Assembly: GCA_905331475.1 (NCBI GenBank)
Contig: CAJNYU010000847.1
Span: forward strand, 1-64,000
Length of the DNA: 64,000 nt
Direction: 5' to 3'
Source of the DNA: Rotaria socialis
Taxonomy: Eukaryota > Rotifera > Eurotatoria > Philodinida > Philodinidae
Below are positions 1 through 10,376 of the stretch, piece after piece. Position 1 is the first letter of the stretch. Each line of letters begins with the position of its first letter. The notes under the pieces were generated by a model. The model was not told the origin of the DNA and ran no database searches. It saw only the letters and a list, made by a program, of their open reading frames with translations. Position numbers and translations under genes: made by a program.

Positions 1-949
1 CACTAAATCAATATGATGTAAACGAACAAATTCTTTCAATCTCTGATCTATCATCTCTAGAGAATGTAATGTAGTCGGACAAGATGATAACTGTATCATT
101 AATTCGTTTTCATGCTGATTGCTTCTGTTTTTCAACAGTATCAAATATTCTTCTAGCGATTTCTGGATCTTATCACTTTCATTTGATTCCATTATTTGAA
201 CTATATCATCCTGTAAATGAAAGTAATACTATTGTATGAGCTGAAGCAAAGTAGATTCAACTGACTGGCCAGATATGATACTGTAGACCAAAATCCAAAT
301 ACTTTTGATATAAATGATGAATCTGATGAAGACAAAATTGTTTATCAAATAGTTCAAGTCGTGAAAGTGTAAATCGCTGTTCTCTTTTTCTTTTTATAGA
401 GCAATTTAATTGAAGGCGTAATGAATTCAAAAGAAACTTTCGTGGCATCTTCAAGTACCGCGATGGCTTATAAAAAGAAATATCATCTTTTTCATTCAAG
501 CGATCGCTATTATTATCAATAGGTGATTTCGTTTCAATCTGAGAATTCTTCATTTTTTTAAAAACTCCTTGTGATATGGATGATTGGCTCATTGATATTA
601 AAGATTTATTTGATAATTTTTGTTCGGATGAGCTTCTTTTTCGTTTTTTGAACGTTTCAATTTCATCATTCATCATTGACTCGTTTAATGATTGTTCAGA
701 TGTATCATGGCTTCTTGTATTAATCAATGTCGCAATTTCTTCTTCATTCAAACCACGTGTTCTCCATTTTCGTTTGAAGCGTTGTAATTTCTTATTTCCA
801 TGACATTTAGGCTTTTTATTGACAATATCTGTTGATTCCTCACCATATATCTGTGCTGGTGGTATCACTTCCACTGTGCCATATTGACCCTTCTGCAACA
901 GTAGATCGTTTTCATGAAAAAGGTTATATCTGTCGTTGCTTTGGTTCAT
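1..949 (-). CDS. Unidentified protein, 5' part of gene (runs off the left edge)
   Basis: I do not recognise the family. Exon 1 runs from the ATG at 949 down to 266, and a 55-bp intron (265-211) has donor gtcagt and acceptor ttacag. Exon 2 continues in frame from 210 off the window edge. The first 228 residues are polar, basic and serine-rich, with KKPK, KKRKRSSSE and IKRKRE clusters that would suit nuclear localisation. A conserved-looking opening includes GQYGTVEVIPPAQIYGEE. Exon 2 looks helical and contains KIQKSLEEYLILLKNR and EMIDQRLKEFVRLHHIDL. The start is the first ATG after an in-frame stop. A nuclear, chromatin- or transcription-linked role is only an inference from composition. No catalytic motif is visible. 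Confidence 0.6.
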
Positions 950-1046
950 TTATTAATTATTTAGTCAAAGACTAGATTTAAATCTAAAATAAATGAAGTA
1001 TATGTGCATAATTAGAGGCGATTTCGATTACAAAACTCTTTTGTAA

Positions 1047-1283
1047 ATGACTACACCAACTCCGGAAAATACTAAAGATGGAATAATGGTTGCTGATGTT
1101 GTTCTTCCTATTGTAGAAGGAAGGTCTATCGATACAAATAAATTCCAAATGGATATTAAATATGATAGATTCGGCAAAACGTCTGGGATGCTACATTACA
1201 ATGATTGTTTTTTTTTAGAATATAACATGAATGAATCAATAAACCAAGTAGCATATAGAATGTGTAACAAAACAAAAATATAG
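1047..1283 (+). CDS. Small ORF of unknown nature (doubtful gene)
   Basis: A 78-residue ORF starts 98 bp upstream of, and divergent to, the gene beginning at 949. It contains FGKTSGMLHYNDCFFLEYNM, which reads more like protein than random AT-rich sequence. I see no signal peptide, membrane segment or known domain. The following plus-strand sequence to about 1450 has stops in all frames with protein-like stretches between them, so this may be a decayed gene or a piece of a mobile element. Confidence 0.2.
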   Translation: MTTPTPENTKDGIMVADVVLPIVEGRSIDTNKFQMDIKYDRFGKTSGMLHYNDCFFLEYNMNESINQVAYRMCNKTKI

Positions 1284-1460
1284 GAGTACTAATGATATGG
1301 AAAACAGATGAAGCAAGAAAAAAACATGATGATTTGGTCTGATATCTACACTACATGCCAAAATAGTTATAGAAATGAACATTTCAATGAATTAATGGCA
1401 TTATTCGTATTCTATTGTATCAATACAGTTAGCTTATTGAGAACAAATTAGTGCTCACCT

Positions 1461-2287
1461 GAGCATTTAATGCATCACCAAGTAAAATAATATTTGTTTC
1501 ATTTTGATATTCTCGAATTATATTACCATATCGCTTTGCTACTTGAGCTATTACTTGCTTAACATCGCATATCACTAGTTCACTCAAATTTTTAAATGAT
1601 CGACGTTGATTGTTAAAGGAACATCCGTAAGTACATGCAGACTGCTGAATTGATAGTAAAGGATGAAAACATTCACGACAATAGTAGGTAACCTTCTTTG
1701 AACAATCAATATCTAAAATTCACAAAAAAATATGTAAAGAAAAAGATAGTGACTGTATTCAATACTTTTCATTAACTTACTAACAATCTTCAGCAGACAG
1801 GGGACGGTACGCGGTAGTTTGTTTTTTGCCGGCAGTAAATTACGTAATCCATTTAATAAACTTTGTATTTGTTTTTGTTGAAATTTAATTCACGTGCGAG
1901 TTTAACTACCTCGACACAAGCTTCATAAATGGTTAATTTGTATGATTTATATAAAATTCGTTCACGATGTACATCAAATGTATTGATAAATTCAAGTATA
2001 TCATCGTCGGCATCTTTATCATCGTCATCGCCATCATCATTTACTTCACTATCGCTTTCATTCGGATTTTCTATTGCTTCATCTGGTATATCGTAACATT
2101 TCTCATCATCTAACTGATAACCAATATTTTGTTCGCATGTACGCGAATCTTCAACCATTGGTGAAATTTCATTTTCTGTTTCTTCAGCGTCACTGGAATG
2201 ATAATGCATTTGCAGCTCGTCTAATTTCGAATCAAGTTTGATAGTTGTTGTTCTGTGTCGACATATTCGCTTTCTTTCGGCTCCAGT
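1461..2287 (-). pseudogene. Relic of a DNA-transposon ORF (transposase-associated zinc-finger protein)
   Basis: On the minus strand an acidic region (2287 to about 1880; many D/E, ending in LEFINTFDVHRERILYKSYK and VVKLARELNF) runs into a stop. Changing frame by one base at the A-rich run near 1878-1886 restores a reading with LLNGLRNLLPAKNKLPRTVP. After an apparent intron comes a zinc-ribbon-like exon (about 1713-1461) with YYCRECFHPLLSIQQSACTY followed by GCSF. The CxxC and CxxxC pairs and the LLP...LP segment match the N-terminal part of proteins encoded by CACTA/EnSpm-like or related animal DNA transposons, as I recognise them. The exon ends in a good donor (gtgagc), but no continuation is found before 950. 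The element is therefore truncated as well as frameshifted. Confidence 0.45.
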
Positions 2288-2822
2288 CGTTCTATAAAAA
2301 GTTTATTAGACATCTAGAAAACATAAAATATTATACACGAACACATAGTTGATGATTTTAGAAAAACAATAATGATGAGAAGGGATAAAAGAAATTAATT
2401 ATGTTATTTCTAAGTGATACTATAATTTGCACCAGCATTCAGTTCAATTGTAGACCTTCTACACCAATACAGCACGTGATATATTGTAGTGTATATGAAT
2501 AAATAACTAGAATAAATTTTGCAACGGCAAAGGAGTTTTTCTACGAATTAAGTTTTCAAAAGTCACAAACAAAAATTTACATGTCGAGTATATGTAACGA
2601 ACAATTGTTTGAAGAGAACAATGCATTTATGAAATTATCCAATCGTATTTTTTTTTCTCTTGATTGAGACGACATTATAGTCTTACGGCTTGAAAATATT
2701 GAACAAGTTGTATTTTGATGATATTTTTCATTGCACCAAATTATTGTCTATTTTTTATTTATTTTGTATCAGTTTCTATTATTTTTTTCTGATAAAAGTT
2801 CTAACTGCATAATTATCTCGTT

Positions 2823-3024
2823 GAGTAGTTTCCGAAAAAAAGATACGAGTACTACATTGAGTACTCTTACTATTGCCTGCGAGTAATTTACGAAATAAAA
2901 TACCATAGAAGTACTACTGAGAGTACTTAATGAGTGAAAATACTCGAGAATTTTTCTGAGTACTCACTCGAGTAATCTGAGTACTCATGCTGGAAAGTCG
3001 TACTCACTTGATGAGTACTTTCAC
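2823..3024. repeat. Word-recurrence array built on the palindrome GAGTACTC
   Basis: Within about 200 bp the word GAGTA occurs about nine times and its complement TACTC about six times, at irregular spacing, often fused as GAGTACTC or joined to CTCGAG. There is no fixed period, so it is not an ordinary tandem repeat. It lies in non-coding DNA between the transposase relic and the second array. The rest of 2320-2822 and 3025-3388 is AT-rich, with no gene seen. Confidence 0.6.
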
Positions 3025-3388
3025 TAGGGAGAAATATTTCTAAATTACTTGATCTTTATTTGAATTAATTTTTTCTGTTATTGTGTAATTGTACTAGTTA
3101 ATTTATACTTGTGTGCAATAAATAGTTAATAAAATAAAGTTATTAGAAAAGTAAAATATTTAGTTTCGATTGATAAGTAAATATACATAAGATAATAATG
3201 ATTTCATATATATTATGTTGATTATACCTATCTATGTATGTATAGCCATTTGGCTATATACACTCATGTGTACATAGTCACTTCCGTATTTAAAACACTA
3301 CTGAATACTTCTAAGGCTTGACTTAAATTGCCTAAATAGTACGCGGACATACTGCAAAGCGAATAAACCCAGCAGATTCAATCCGACA

Positions 3389-3655
3389 ATAGGATCCGAC
3401 AAGATCCGATCTGATCCGATAGAGTTCCCGTATGATCCCATCAGAATTTAATAGAATCCTGCAAGGATTTCATCGGAATTCTGGTTCATGACCTACAGTC
3501 GGATCCTCAGTGTCGGAATCCGACGGGAAACAGTTATCATGAACTTCTCGTGTCGGAGAGTGGGAAACTGATGATAATCCTATAATTTCCGATAGACGCA
3601 CTCAGTAGGATCCCATGGATCGAACAGTCCTACGGAATTCCTATAAGATCCTACC
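3389..3655. repeat. Word-recurrence array built on GGATCC / TCCGA
   Basis: GATCC occurs about seven times and is mixed with TCCGAC, TCCGAT, GGAATTC and AATCC words on both strands at irregular spacing. The block is visibly richer in G and C than its surroundings. A short similar patch (aggatcc, gaatcc) recurs near 4646-4680, on the other side of the 3.7-4.6 kb ORF-bearing segment, which suggests both belong to one insertion. Confidence 0.5.
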
Positions 3656-3696
3656 AGATATCATCATGTTACCATGGGGCACGTCAGGTTCCAGCA

Positions 3697-3954
3697 CTAA
3701 TAATCCCAAGAGAGCACACCATTTAATACCCTATAAAGAAATTGAGTGGCAAATGCAATTAAAACAAATTTAGCCAAACCGAAAAAACTAAAAGCTTCTT
3801 CCCCTGTACCCACCTGAAGTACGTGTCTAACGGCTTTCCAAGAAAACATAAAATAGTTTCCCAACGAACCACACAACTTGACGAGATATCTCACTGAAGT
3901 CACTACTCCTTCATGCCACAAAAAAAACCTAGCTAAGGTTTTATCCAAAACCAT
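3697..3954 (-). CDS. Doubtful ORF, weakly peroxin-13-like
   Basis: An 85-residue ORF with an amphipathic or membrane-like sequence (SVRYLVKLCGSLGNYF, then FFGLAKFVLIAFATQFLYRVL). The pattern is faintly reminiscent of the helical region of PEX13, but I cannot confirm this. A 120-codon ORF lies on the opposite strand at 3988-4350, rich in S, F and T, with no domain I recognise. The segment 3690-4610 differs in composition from the flanks and is bracketed by GGATCC-rich sequence, so a decayed insertion is as likely as a gene. I see nothing else in 4351-4715. Confidence 0.2.
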   Translation of the reverse strand: MVLDKTLARFFLWHEGVVTSVRYLVKLCGSLGNYFMFSWKAVRHVLQVGTGEEAFSFFGLAKFVLIAFATQFLYRVLNGVLSWDY

Positions 3955-4715
3955 AAAAGATTACTTCGAACATCACACCTGGAGATTATGTGCAGTTTAA
4001 AAGTCTATGCGATTGCACATGTCACCTCCGTTTACCAGCTTCATTTCCAACTAGCAACATCACGAGCCTCCATTTTCTTCGAAATGCTCGGGACTCGTGA
4101 ACATATCTTCTACTCAACATTCAAGACAGGAGCATTTCTGACGAACGTATCACAGCCGCGAAACAATAACACACACACACCGCCTTTTAACTGCTTACAA
4201 ATCTCACAATTATTCAAGCTTACTAGATTAGGCCCTATTTCAGCACGGATACTTTATCTAAAATTCCAAAAACTTCTTTTTTCAAGTTCGAATCAGCGCT
4301 GTTTCAGCAGTAGTTGCATGACTGAGATTCTAATGTTCAGCTTTTTCTGACTAATGCTCTTATCTTGGAAAGCGAAGTTGATGTGATTGATTTTATTTAA
4401 TGGAAGTATGTTGCTGAGAAATGTAGTAATCATTTTTTTTTCATGCATTTCTTTCTTGTTTCTGCATATTTTGAGACGGATTGTGTTGGGTGATAGCGTG
4501 TGTAGTTTCTGTGGAATGCCAGTGACATTGTTTTTTTTTGGGAATAATTTAGGAGGAATCTTATATTAGTTGAGTGGTGGTATGGCCCATAACAAAGTTT
4601 TGAGATGCGTATAGACGAGTGTAGCCATTTCCAAAGAGACTGATAGGATCCAATTGGAATCTTATTTGAATCCTAGTGCCGGAAGGGCCATCGGTTACTA
4701 CAGTCGTATATTGTC

Positions 4716-4782
4716 GGGTGTGGGTGTAAATTCCTTTGATACACCCACACCCACAGCCGAGAATTTACACCCACCCACACCC
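4716..4782. repeat. Telomere-like interstitial repeat forming a hairpin
   Basis: GGGTGTGGGTGTA (4716-4728) is followed after 11 bases by its exact complement TACACCCACACCC (4740-4752). A further complementary copy with a 4-base insertion, TTTACACCCACCCACACCC, ends at 4782. The repeated unit is TGTGGG/CCCACA. I recall TGTGGG as the telomeric hexamer of the bdelloid Adineta vaga. The stretch 4783-5108 holds no gene that I can see. Confidence 0.6.
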
Positions 4783-5108
4783 TAGTGATTTCAAATTGAT
4801 TTTATCTTTTGAAATGACTTTGTTCCCTCTTGCGTAAGAGTAACAGAAACACGACGGAAAAGGAATTCTGTTCAATGTCAGTCATCTCAAATAAATGAGT
4901 TCCGTTTCACCTACATTTTCAATTGCGAGTTTGCTATGAGTAAAAATCTGAGTTAATTTGAAATTGCCTATAAAATGAAAGACATTTTTCGATCATTCAC
5001 TGCTAGAATTAAGAATCAACCAGCTGAAAAGATAAGACACATCAGAATTAAATATATTTGGCATACAAATTGCTTTCAATCCTATAGAATTCATCATTTC
5101 AACAAACG

Positions 5109-5499
5109 ATGGAAAAGTCTGAAGAAGCAGTGAACTCACAGCCTCCAGTATATGTGGTTCAGCAACAACAACCACAACCACAACAAACTTATGCAGTTCC
5201 ATATCAGAACCCAAGTCATAGTGGCTCCTGGAAAAATACGAGATTACCTCCCATGGTCTATCTTGAACATTTTTATAAGCTTTTTATTAACTGGTTTGAT
5301 AGCAATTTTTCTGTCCATTACTGTACGAAGATACGCTCGAGAAAACAATTTTATCAGAGCCAAAAAGTTCAGTAAAATAACGCTGGTGTTTAATCTCTTG
5401 GCTTCGTTTATAGGTCTTGGAATGTGGGCTTATGTTATTTTCTCATTTGTGTCTACAGCACTTGCTGTTAGTCGTGCTGTCAACAGCAACTCAGGATAA
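5109..5499 (+). pseudogene. Dispanin / CD225 (IFITM-PRRT type) membrane protein, frameshifted
   Basis: The first frame gives a Pro/Gln-rich N-terminus from the ATG at 5109 (MEKSEEAVNSQPPVYVVQQQ ... YAVPYQNP). The next frame gives a typical CD225 domain: DYLPWSILNIFISFLLTGLI, then RRYARENNFIRAKKFSK, then a second membrane segment ending WAYVIFSFV. The A...A.K cytoplasmic loop between two hydrophobic helices is diagnostic of the family. The frames join naturally at YQNP/QVIVAPGKIRDYL if one base is restored near 5208-5212. No usable GT-AG intron spans the junction. Family members are small two-pass proteins; some restrict membrane fusion and others regulate synapses. The rest of the domain is intact, so an assembly error or a very recent null allele is more likely than an old pseudogene. 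Confidence 0.7.
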
Positions 5500-7264
5500 A
5501 TACATTTCATAAGACTTATACTACGTATTTTTGGTTTTTGGCGCTCAATACGTCGTGGGCATTTTTTAATAAAGATAATTCATTGCCAAGTATACCATTC
5601 TATTTGAGTTCACATCTTATTCATTCAAATTTAAGAATAGGTGATAGTTGTAGGTTCTCGTATAGATCGATCATATTTTTTAATTTTTACAGTTACGTGA
5701 ACATGAACATCAATGTGCTACGAGAGAAGAGTTTTAATTATTTCATTATTATTGATGCGTATTTTCTTTTTGTTGACAAATATTCCGAGATTTTTCTTGG
5801 CTGATGTTAGATTACAATCGAAGTCATCATACTTGCTAAGAGAACATATGTACGTGAAAGCTTCTACCTCACATTAGAAGCATATTTCGCAATTGCCAAC
5901 AATGTCACTAATGAAGTATACTATTTGTTCAAATGAAATCTGTATCATAGCTTGTACTAATAGAAATTAATTTTTCTTGTCAAAGTCATCCGTTCAGTAC
6001 GAATCTAACAGCAAAATCGTTTTTTCTGAAACATTCCAATGAGTAATAGCTAGTAACTTTCCTTATACTGGAAAAGAACTACGTAGTAAATAGCTGTCAA
6101 TGTAGGCTACTTATCATGTGCCCATATTATATCGAACCATATCAAATGTTGAGATAGTCATGATCGAATAGAGTTTCCATTTTATTAATAATTAGGTGTG
6201 TTACTAACACTCAAAACAAACAAATCTATACCAACGAAGAGCTCATAAATATCTTCTAGAGTTACTCGAATTAAAATCTGCATTGACGGAAGTAAACTAT
6301 ACGCAATAGATGTGTGAAGAGATGAGAAGAACTAAACTTTCAACGCCACTATGCGATGCACACTCAGTGTTTTCTCCAAAACACAAGAGCTTGTAAAACT
6401 ATCTCAAATACAATGAATCAACAATATCGGATTATGTTGCTGAAAATTTACTGTTGTGTCTCGATAATCTATCATTACCGCGCTCTAATGATAGTGCTAG
6501 AAATGATGAAATCAAACATAATAATAATTAAATTATGTGCATTCAACAATCAATTCAGTGTCTGTTGTTAAACCGGCTTGAAAAGGTATTCGTCAAAAAT
6601 CGGATGCTAGTTTTGATCAACTCACTTGTGATATTCGAATTGGCATGAATTGAAAAACATACATATCCAAATAGGAGGTATAGTGATCTATGACATCAAG
6701 TCTGTCAATAGAAGACCTACAAAAATTCATGAAGAAGACACATTCAAGTATCTAGGATATGTATATGAAAACATAAATATTATCTGTCGTGTTTGAGATA
6801 GGACTCAGAATCAAATGAAAATCTTCATACTGGATATTTTGTCGTTGTATTCTACTAATGAATTCTGCAAAAAAGCATATCTTAATCGCTTAGCATACAA
6901 AGACACATAAGAGTGAGTATGGATATGGCTCAATTAGTACGTGGAATGCTATGAAAAATAATTATTTACTTTCACAATTAGACTACTAAATGATAAAGTT
7001 CTTATGAATTTTAGATAGGAAATAGTTTTTGATAAATCTTTGGTTTTCTTTCAACTATTCAATATATCTTATATACAGGCAATCGATTTTCTATCTCATG
7101 ACAAGTTGGTGTTTGGACTAGTCGAGTTTTTCTTCTAGGTTGACACGTGTACAATGCATGCATATTACGCCAACATTCCTCTTTTCTCCAATATTCATAT
7201 ATGCTTTTCTTTAATTTATTACAGCGCGTTGGTTACCTTCGTTGAATAAAAGTTAGATGCACAT
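5500..7264. other. Intergenic, no gene seen
   Basis: AT-rich sequence with short open frames only (5538-5804 and 6356-6571 on plus), none with recognisable domains or splice structure. It separates the broken dispanin gene from the foldback element. Confidence 0.6.
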
Positions 7265-8357
7265 GGAGGGAGGCGGATAAGGCCATTATCTCGCCCCCAA
7301 TATTTTTGCATAAAAGTCGTATATTTGGAATCAGCATCAAATTCTGACCAAGATGAGGTATTTTTATTTTCTGGAAAATGAATTTTTTTGCCCCTAGGAC
7401 CCCTCAAGAATGTTGAAATTTCTTTTTCGACAAATTCTTGTGAAAACTACATCATTCGATTCAGAATTTTATGCTGATTCCAAATACGGAGTTAAAATTC
7501 AGAAAATGTTAATTTCCATAGGAGAAATATTGAATTTATATGTAGGTGGCGCTAGCTATCTTATTGAGTTGAAGTCGTTCCAGTATTAAATGTGAGGTTT
7601 TGGGAATCAAAAAACCAACTAAGCTACACACAAAACTACCTAAGATCTAAGAATTAAAAATTTTATGAGGTTCCAAATCCTGTTTTTCATGTGAAAAACT
7701 GTACTAATGACCAAAAACCTTGAAAAGCCAGGCCTATATTTTTTGACTTTTATCTTTGACCTGTAATAAACGAGGAAGCAATCTGAAAATGATACAGCCT
7801 ATGCAATTTTCGATGCTCTATCGAATGAGCCTACTTCAGTTTCAAAAGAAAAATATACTTTTTTGGAAAACAGTTTTCTTAGCCTCACGTTTTTTCAAAA
7901 ATTTTTAATTTTTTTTTCAGTATCTAGTTTGATAGAGCATCAAATTCTAAGTAAGATGGTATATCACTCAAATTTTTGTGGCCGATTTGGATGGAGTTAT
8001 TAAACTCTCAAAAGTCTAAATATTTTGCTGTGAGTATTCAACTCAATAAGATAGCTAGCGCCACCTACATATAAATTCAATATTTCTCCTATGGAAATTC
8101 ACATTTTCTGAATCGTAACTCCATATTTGGAATCAGCATAAAATTCTGAATCGAATGATGTAGTTTTCACAAGAATTTGTCGAAAAAAAATTTTCAACAT
8201 TCTTGAGGGGTCCTAGGGGCAAAAAAATTCAAAAAAAAATTCATTTTCCAGAAAGTAAAAATACCTCATCTTGGTCAGAATTTGATGCTGATTCCAAATA
8301 TACGACTTTTATGCAAACATATTGGGGGCGAGAAAATGGCCTTATCCGCCTCCCTCC
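7265..8357. mobile_element. Foldback / MITE-like element with terminal inverted repeats of about 310-320 bp
   Basis: The left arm (7265-7573) starts GGAGGGAGGCGGATAAGGCC. The right arm (8037-8357) is its reverse complement and ends ATCCGCCTCCCTCC. The arms match nearly throughout, including AGGTGGCGCTAGCTATCTTA at the inner ends, with small indels. The 460-bp centre holds no coding capacity but carries a nested inverted pair (GATGCTCTATC near 7821 and GATAGAGCATC near 7931). The flanks show no clear target-site duplication. The arms contain small open frames in both orientations, which are a by-product. This is a non-autonomous element; which transposase mobilises it cannot be told from here. 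Confidence 0.75.
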
Positions 8358-8520
8358 TTTGCGAGAGAAATAAAAAAAGATTCTTCCAACAGCAATCCAT
8401 GCACGTGGTATACGCTTTTAGTGCTTTGATCGACGAGAGGATAAAACGCACACTCGTGCTTTGGTAAAAAAAAGTAAATATAATAGACGTTGCATATTTT
8501 GAAATAAAATTTATCGATTC

Positions 8521-9351
8521 ATGGCATCTTCATACCCGTTTGAAAGTAATAATATGATGACAACAGATGATAATAGCGAAAATAATTGGACTAGAGTCAT
8601 TCGGATTCCAGCTCATCTCAAAAGTTTGAAGTACGGAGCCAACAAATATGTACTACTTCTTTCTTTCTTCAGTCCCTATCATCTTATCGGCATTGGCCTT
8701 CTTGCCTCACTCTTTCTACCAACGATTGTTATCACTGTCCTATCGGTTATTTGTGTCATCTATCCTTTGACTAAGCAGATACTACGTTACTACAATTTTC
8801 TGCAGACTCCTTATTCAACGGACATCATACGTTCAACGTACACTGCACGTTGTGATGGAGATTTCGTAGTTTGTCTGATTGGTATTCGACCAAATGGAGC
8901 AAATCCTTTCACAAAATCATTTATTGAAGCAGGTAATGCATTTCGTGACATGCTAGCAGAGCTGGAATCAAATCCAACGTTGGGCTACATGGGTGGTGAT
9001 ATCTATGTTGGAGCAAATGATAGAAAGAGCACAACTTTGGTTGTGCAATACTGGCGTGACTATGAATCACTCGAGAGATGGACACATACGAAAATGGGCG
9101 TTCATATCAAAACAATGTTGGCATACATGAAGAATGATCGTGCCAATGGCATCAATGGAGTTTGGCATGAAACATACAAAGTGAAAGATGGACAATATGA
9201 AGCAATTTATCTCAATATGCCACCAATGGGTCTCGCTTTAGCAACACAAGCCGTCCATGAGATCAAGACGAATAATGCATCTGAGAGAATACAACGACGA
9301 ATTAAAGAAAAGCAAGCGCAATCTATGTTGAATACTCCTGAGAAGAATTAG
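8521..9351 (+). CDS. DUF4188 / monooxygenase-like protein, intronless
   Basis: A single uninterrupted 276-residue frame. Residues 1-35 are polar. A hydrophobic hairpin spans about 43-95 (YVLLLSFFSPYHLIGIGLLA, then LPTIVITVLSVICVIYPL). From about residue 105 there is an alpha/beta domain with FVVCLIGIRPNG, LGYMGGDIYVGANDRKSTTL, VVQYWRDYESLERWTH and a late NGVWHETY. The pairing of QYWRDYESLERWTH with GVWHETY matches the DUF4188 family (ferredoxin-like dimeric barrel, related to antibiotic-biosynthesis monooxygenases and phenylacetaldoxime dehydratase), well known in fungi and bacteria. The substrate is unknown. The N-terminal membrane hairpin suggests membrane anchoring. It lies 164 bp after the foldback element, among repeats. 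The lack of introns, against intron-rich neighbours, fits horizontal origin. Confidence 0.7.
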   Translation: MASSYPFESNNMMTTDDNSENNWTRVIRIPAHLKSLKYGANKYVLLLSFFSPYHLIGIGLLASLFLPTIVITVLSVICVIYPLTKQILRYYNFLQTPYSTDIIRSTYTARCDGDFVVCLIGIRPNGANPFTKSFIEAGNAFRDMLAELESNPTLGYMGGDIYVGANDRKSTTLVVQYWRDYESLERWTHTKMGVHIKTMLAYMKNDRANGINGVWHETYKVKDGQYEAIYLNMPPMGLALATQAVHEIKTNNASERIQRRIKEKQAQSMLNTPEKN

Positions 9352-10376
9352 ATAAATACACAGACTCTGAATATTAATAGTTTCATAATACGTGTTCATT
9401 TCTTTTCATCGATATTCTATTCTATATTTAATCTAAATATAAATTATCTCTGTATAAAATACTCTTATACATCACACTTCTTTATTTGTGGTAAGTGAAC
9501 AAAAGTATATATTAATTATCGGCGGGCCACCACGAGGCAATTGATAAAAATTACCCACCTGGAAGCTGGCAGATATTTGCTGTTATCTCCTTCAATTATT
9601 CGCAGCATCGGTTATGTTTGATGGAAAACATTTGGCAATCTGAAAGAATTTTGAGAAGATAGTAAAATCTTATTTGAATACAATACCAATATTCGTTATT
9701 GTCAGGCAATTTTATTGATAGAGAAAATTAAGTTTCCATATCTATTCAAAACTGTTCAATCTGTGACTATATCGTATGATTTACTCACAACATATCTTAA
9801 TCATAAGAAATCCTTATTATTATAGTAACATTTGTAATATAGAGTGTAAGAAACCAAACATTTCTTACTTCAGTAGTTTTATAAAAATTTAAGCGTCTAT
9901 AATGTTAATTTAGCTTTGAAAATGTACACCTAAAAAGATTTTAAATTTTTTATCCTATCTGAATGAAAAAGAATTCTATAAGAAACAGCCGGAAAATTTT
10001 TCGGATTCTGTGTCGATCGATAGATGTCATTGTTATTTGTATACTCTTTCATTGGATATTTCTTATTGACCTATTTACACATACACATATTACTTTTTTC
10101 ACAATACCAATTGAGACTCATGCGTTGCCATCAAGTTTCTTTTTTTTCCGTACATAATTAACGAAACGTTCTTTGAGTTCTTCGTCCTCCTTCTTTCTCT
10201 TTCCTTCATCCTGTCATCAAATACACCCACACGATGGTTGATGACGTTTGATGATTATTTTCGCTTCATATCTAATCGACTCGATAGACAAAAGTTGTTT
10301 GCCATGCATAAATTTTGTTATAGAAATATCACTTTTTGCATTTATACGACCTTAAATCATCGGCAAGCAATAGAAC
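9352..10376. other. Intergenic, no gene seen
   Basis: AT-rich spacer between the monooxygenase-like gene and CWF19L2. It contains one short ACACCCACAC word at 10223-10232, a miniature of the telomere-like unit, and no convincing ORF. Confidence 0.6.

Noticed and set aside
7219-8467. Small open frames inside and beside the foldback arms
   Set aside because: They mirror each other because the arms are inverted copies, and show no domain.
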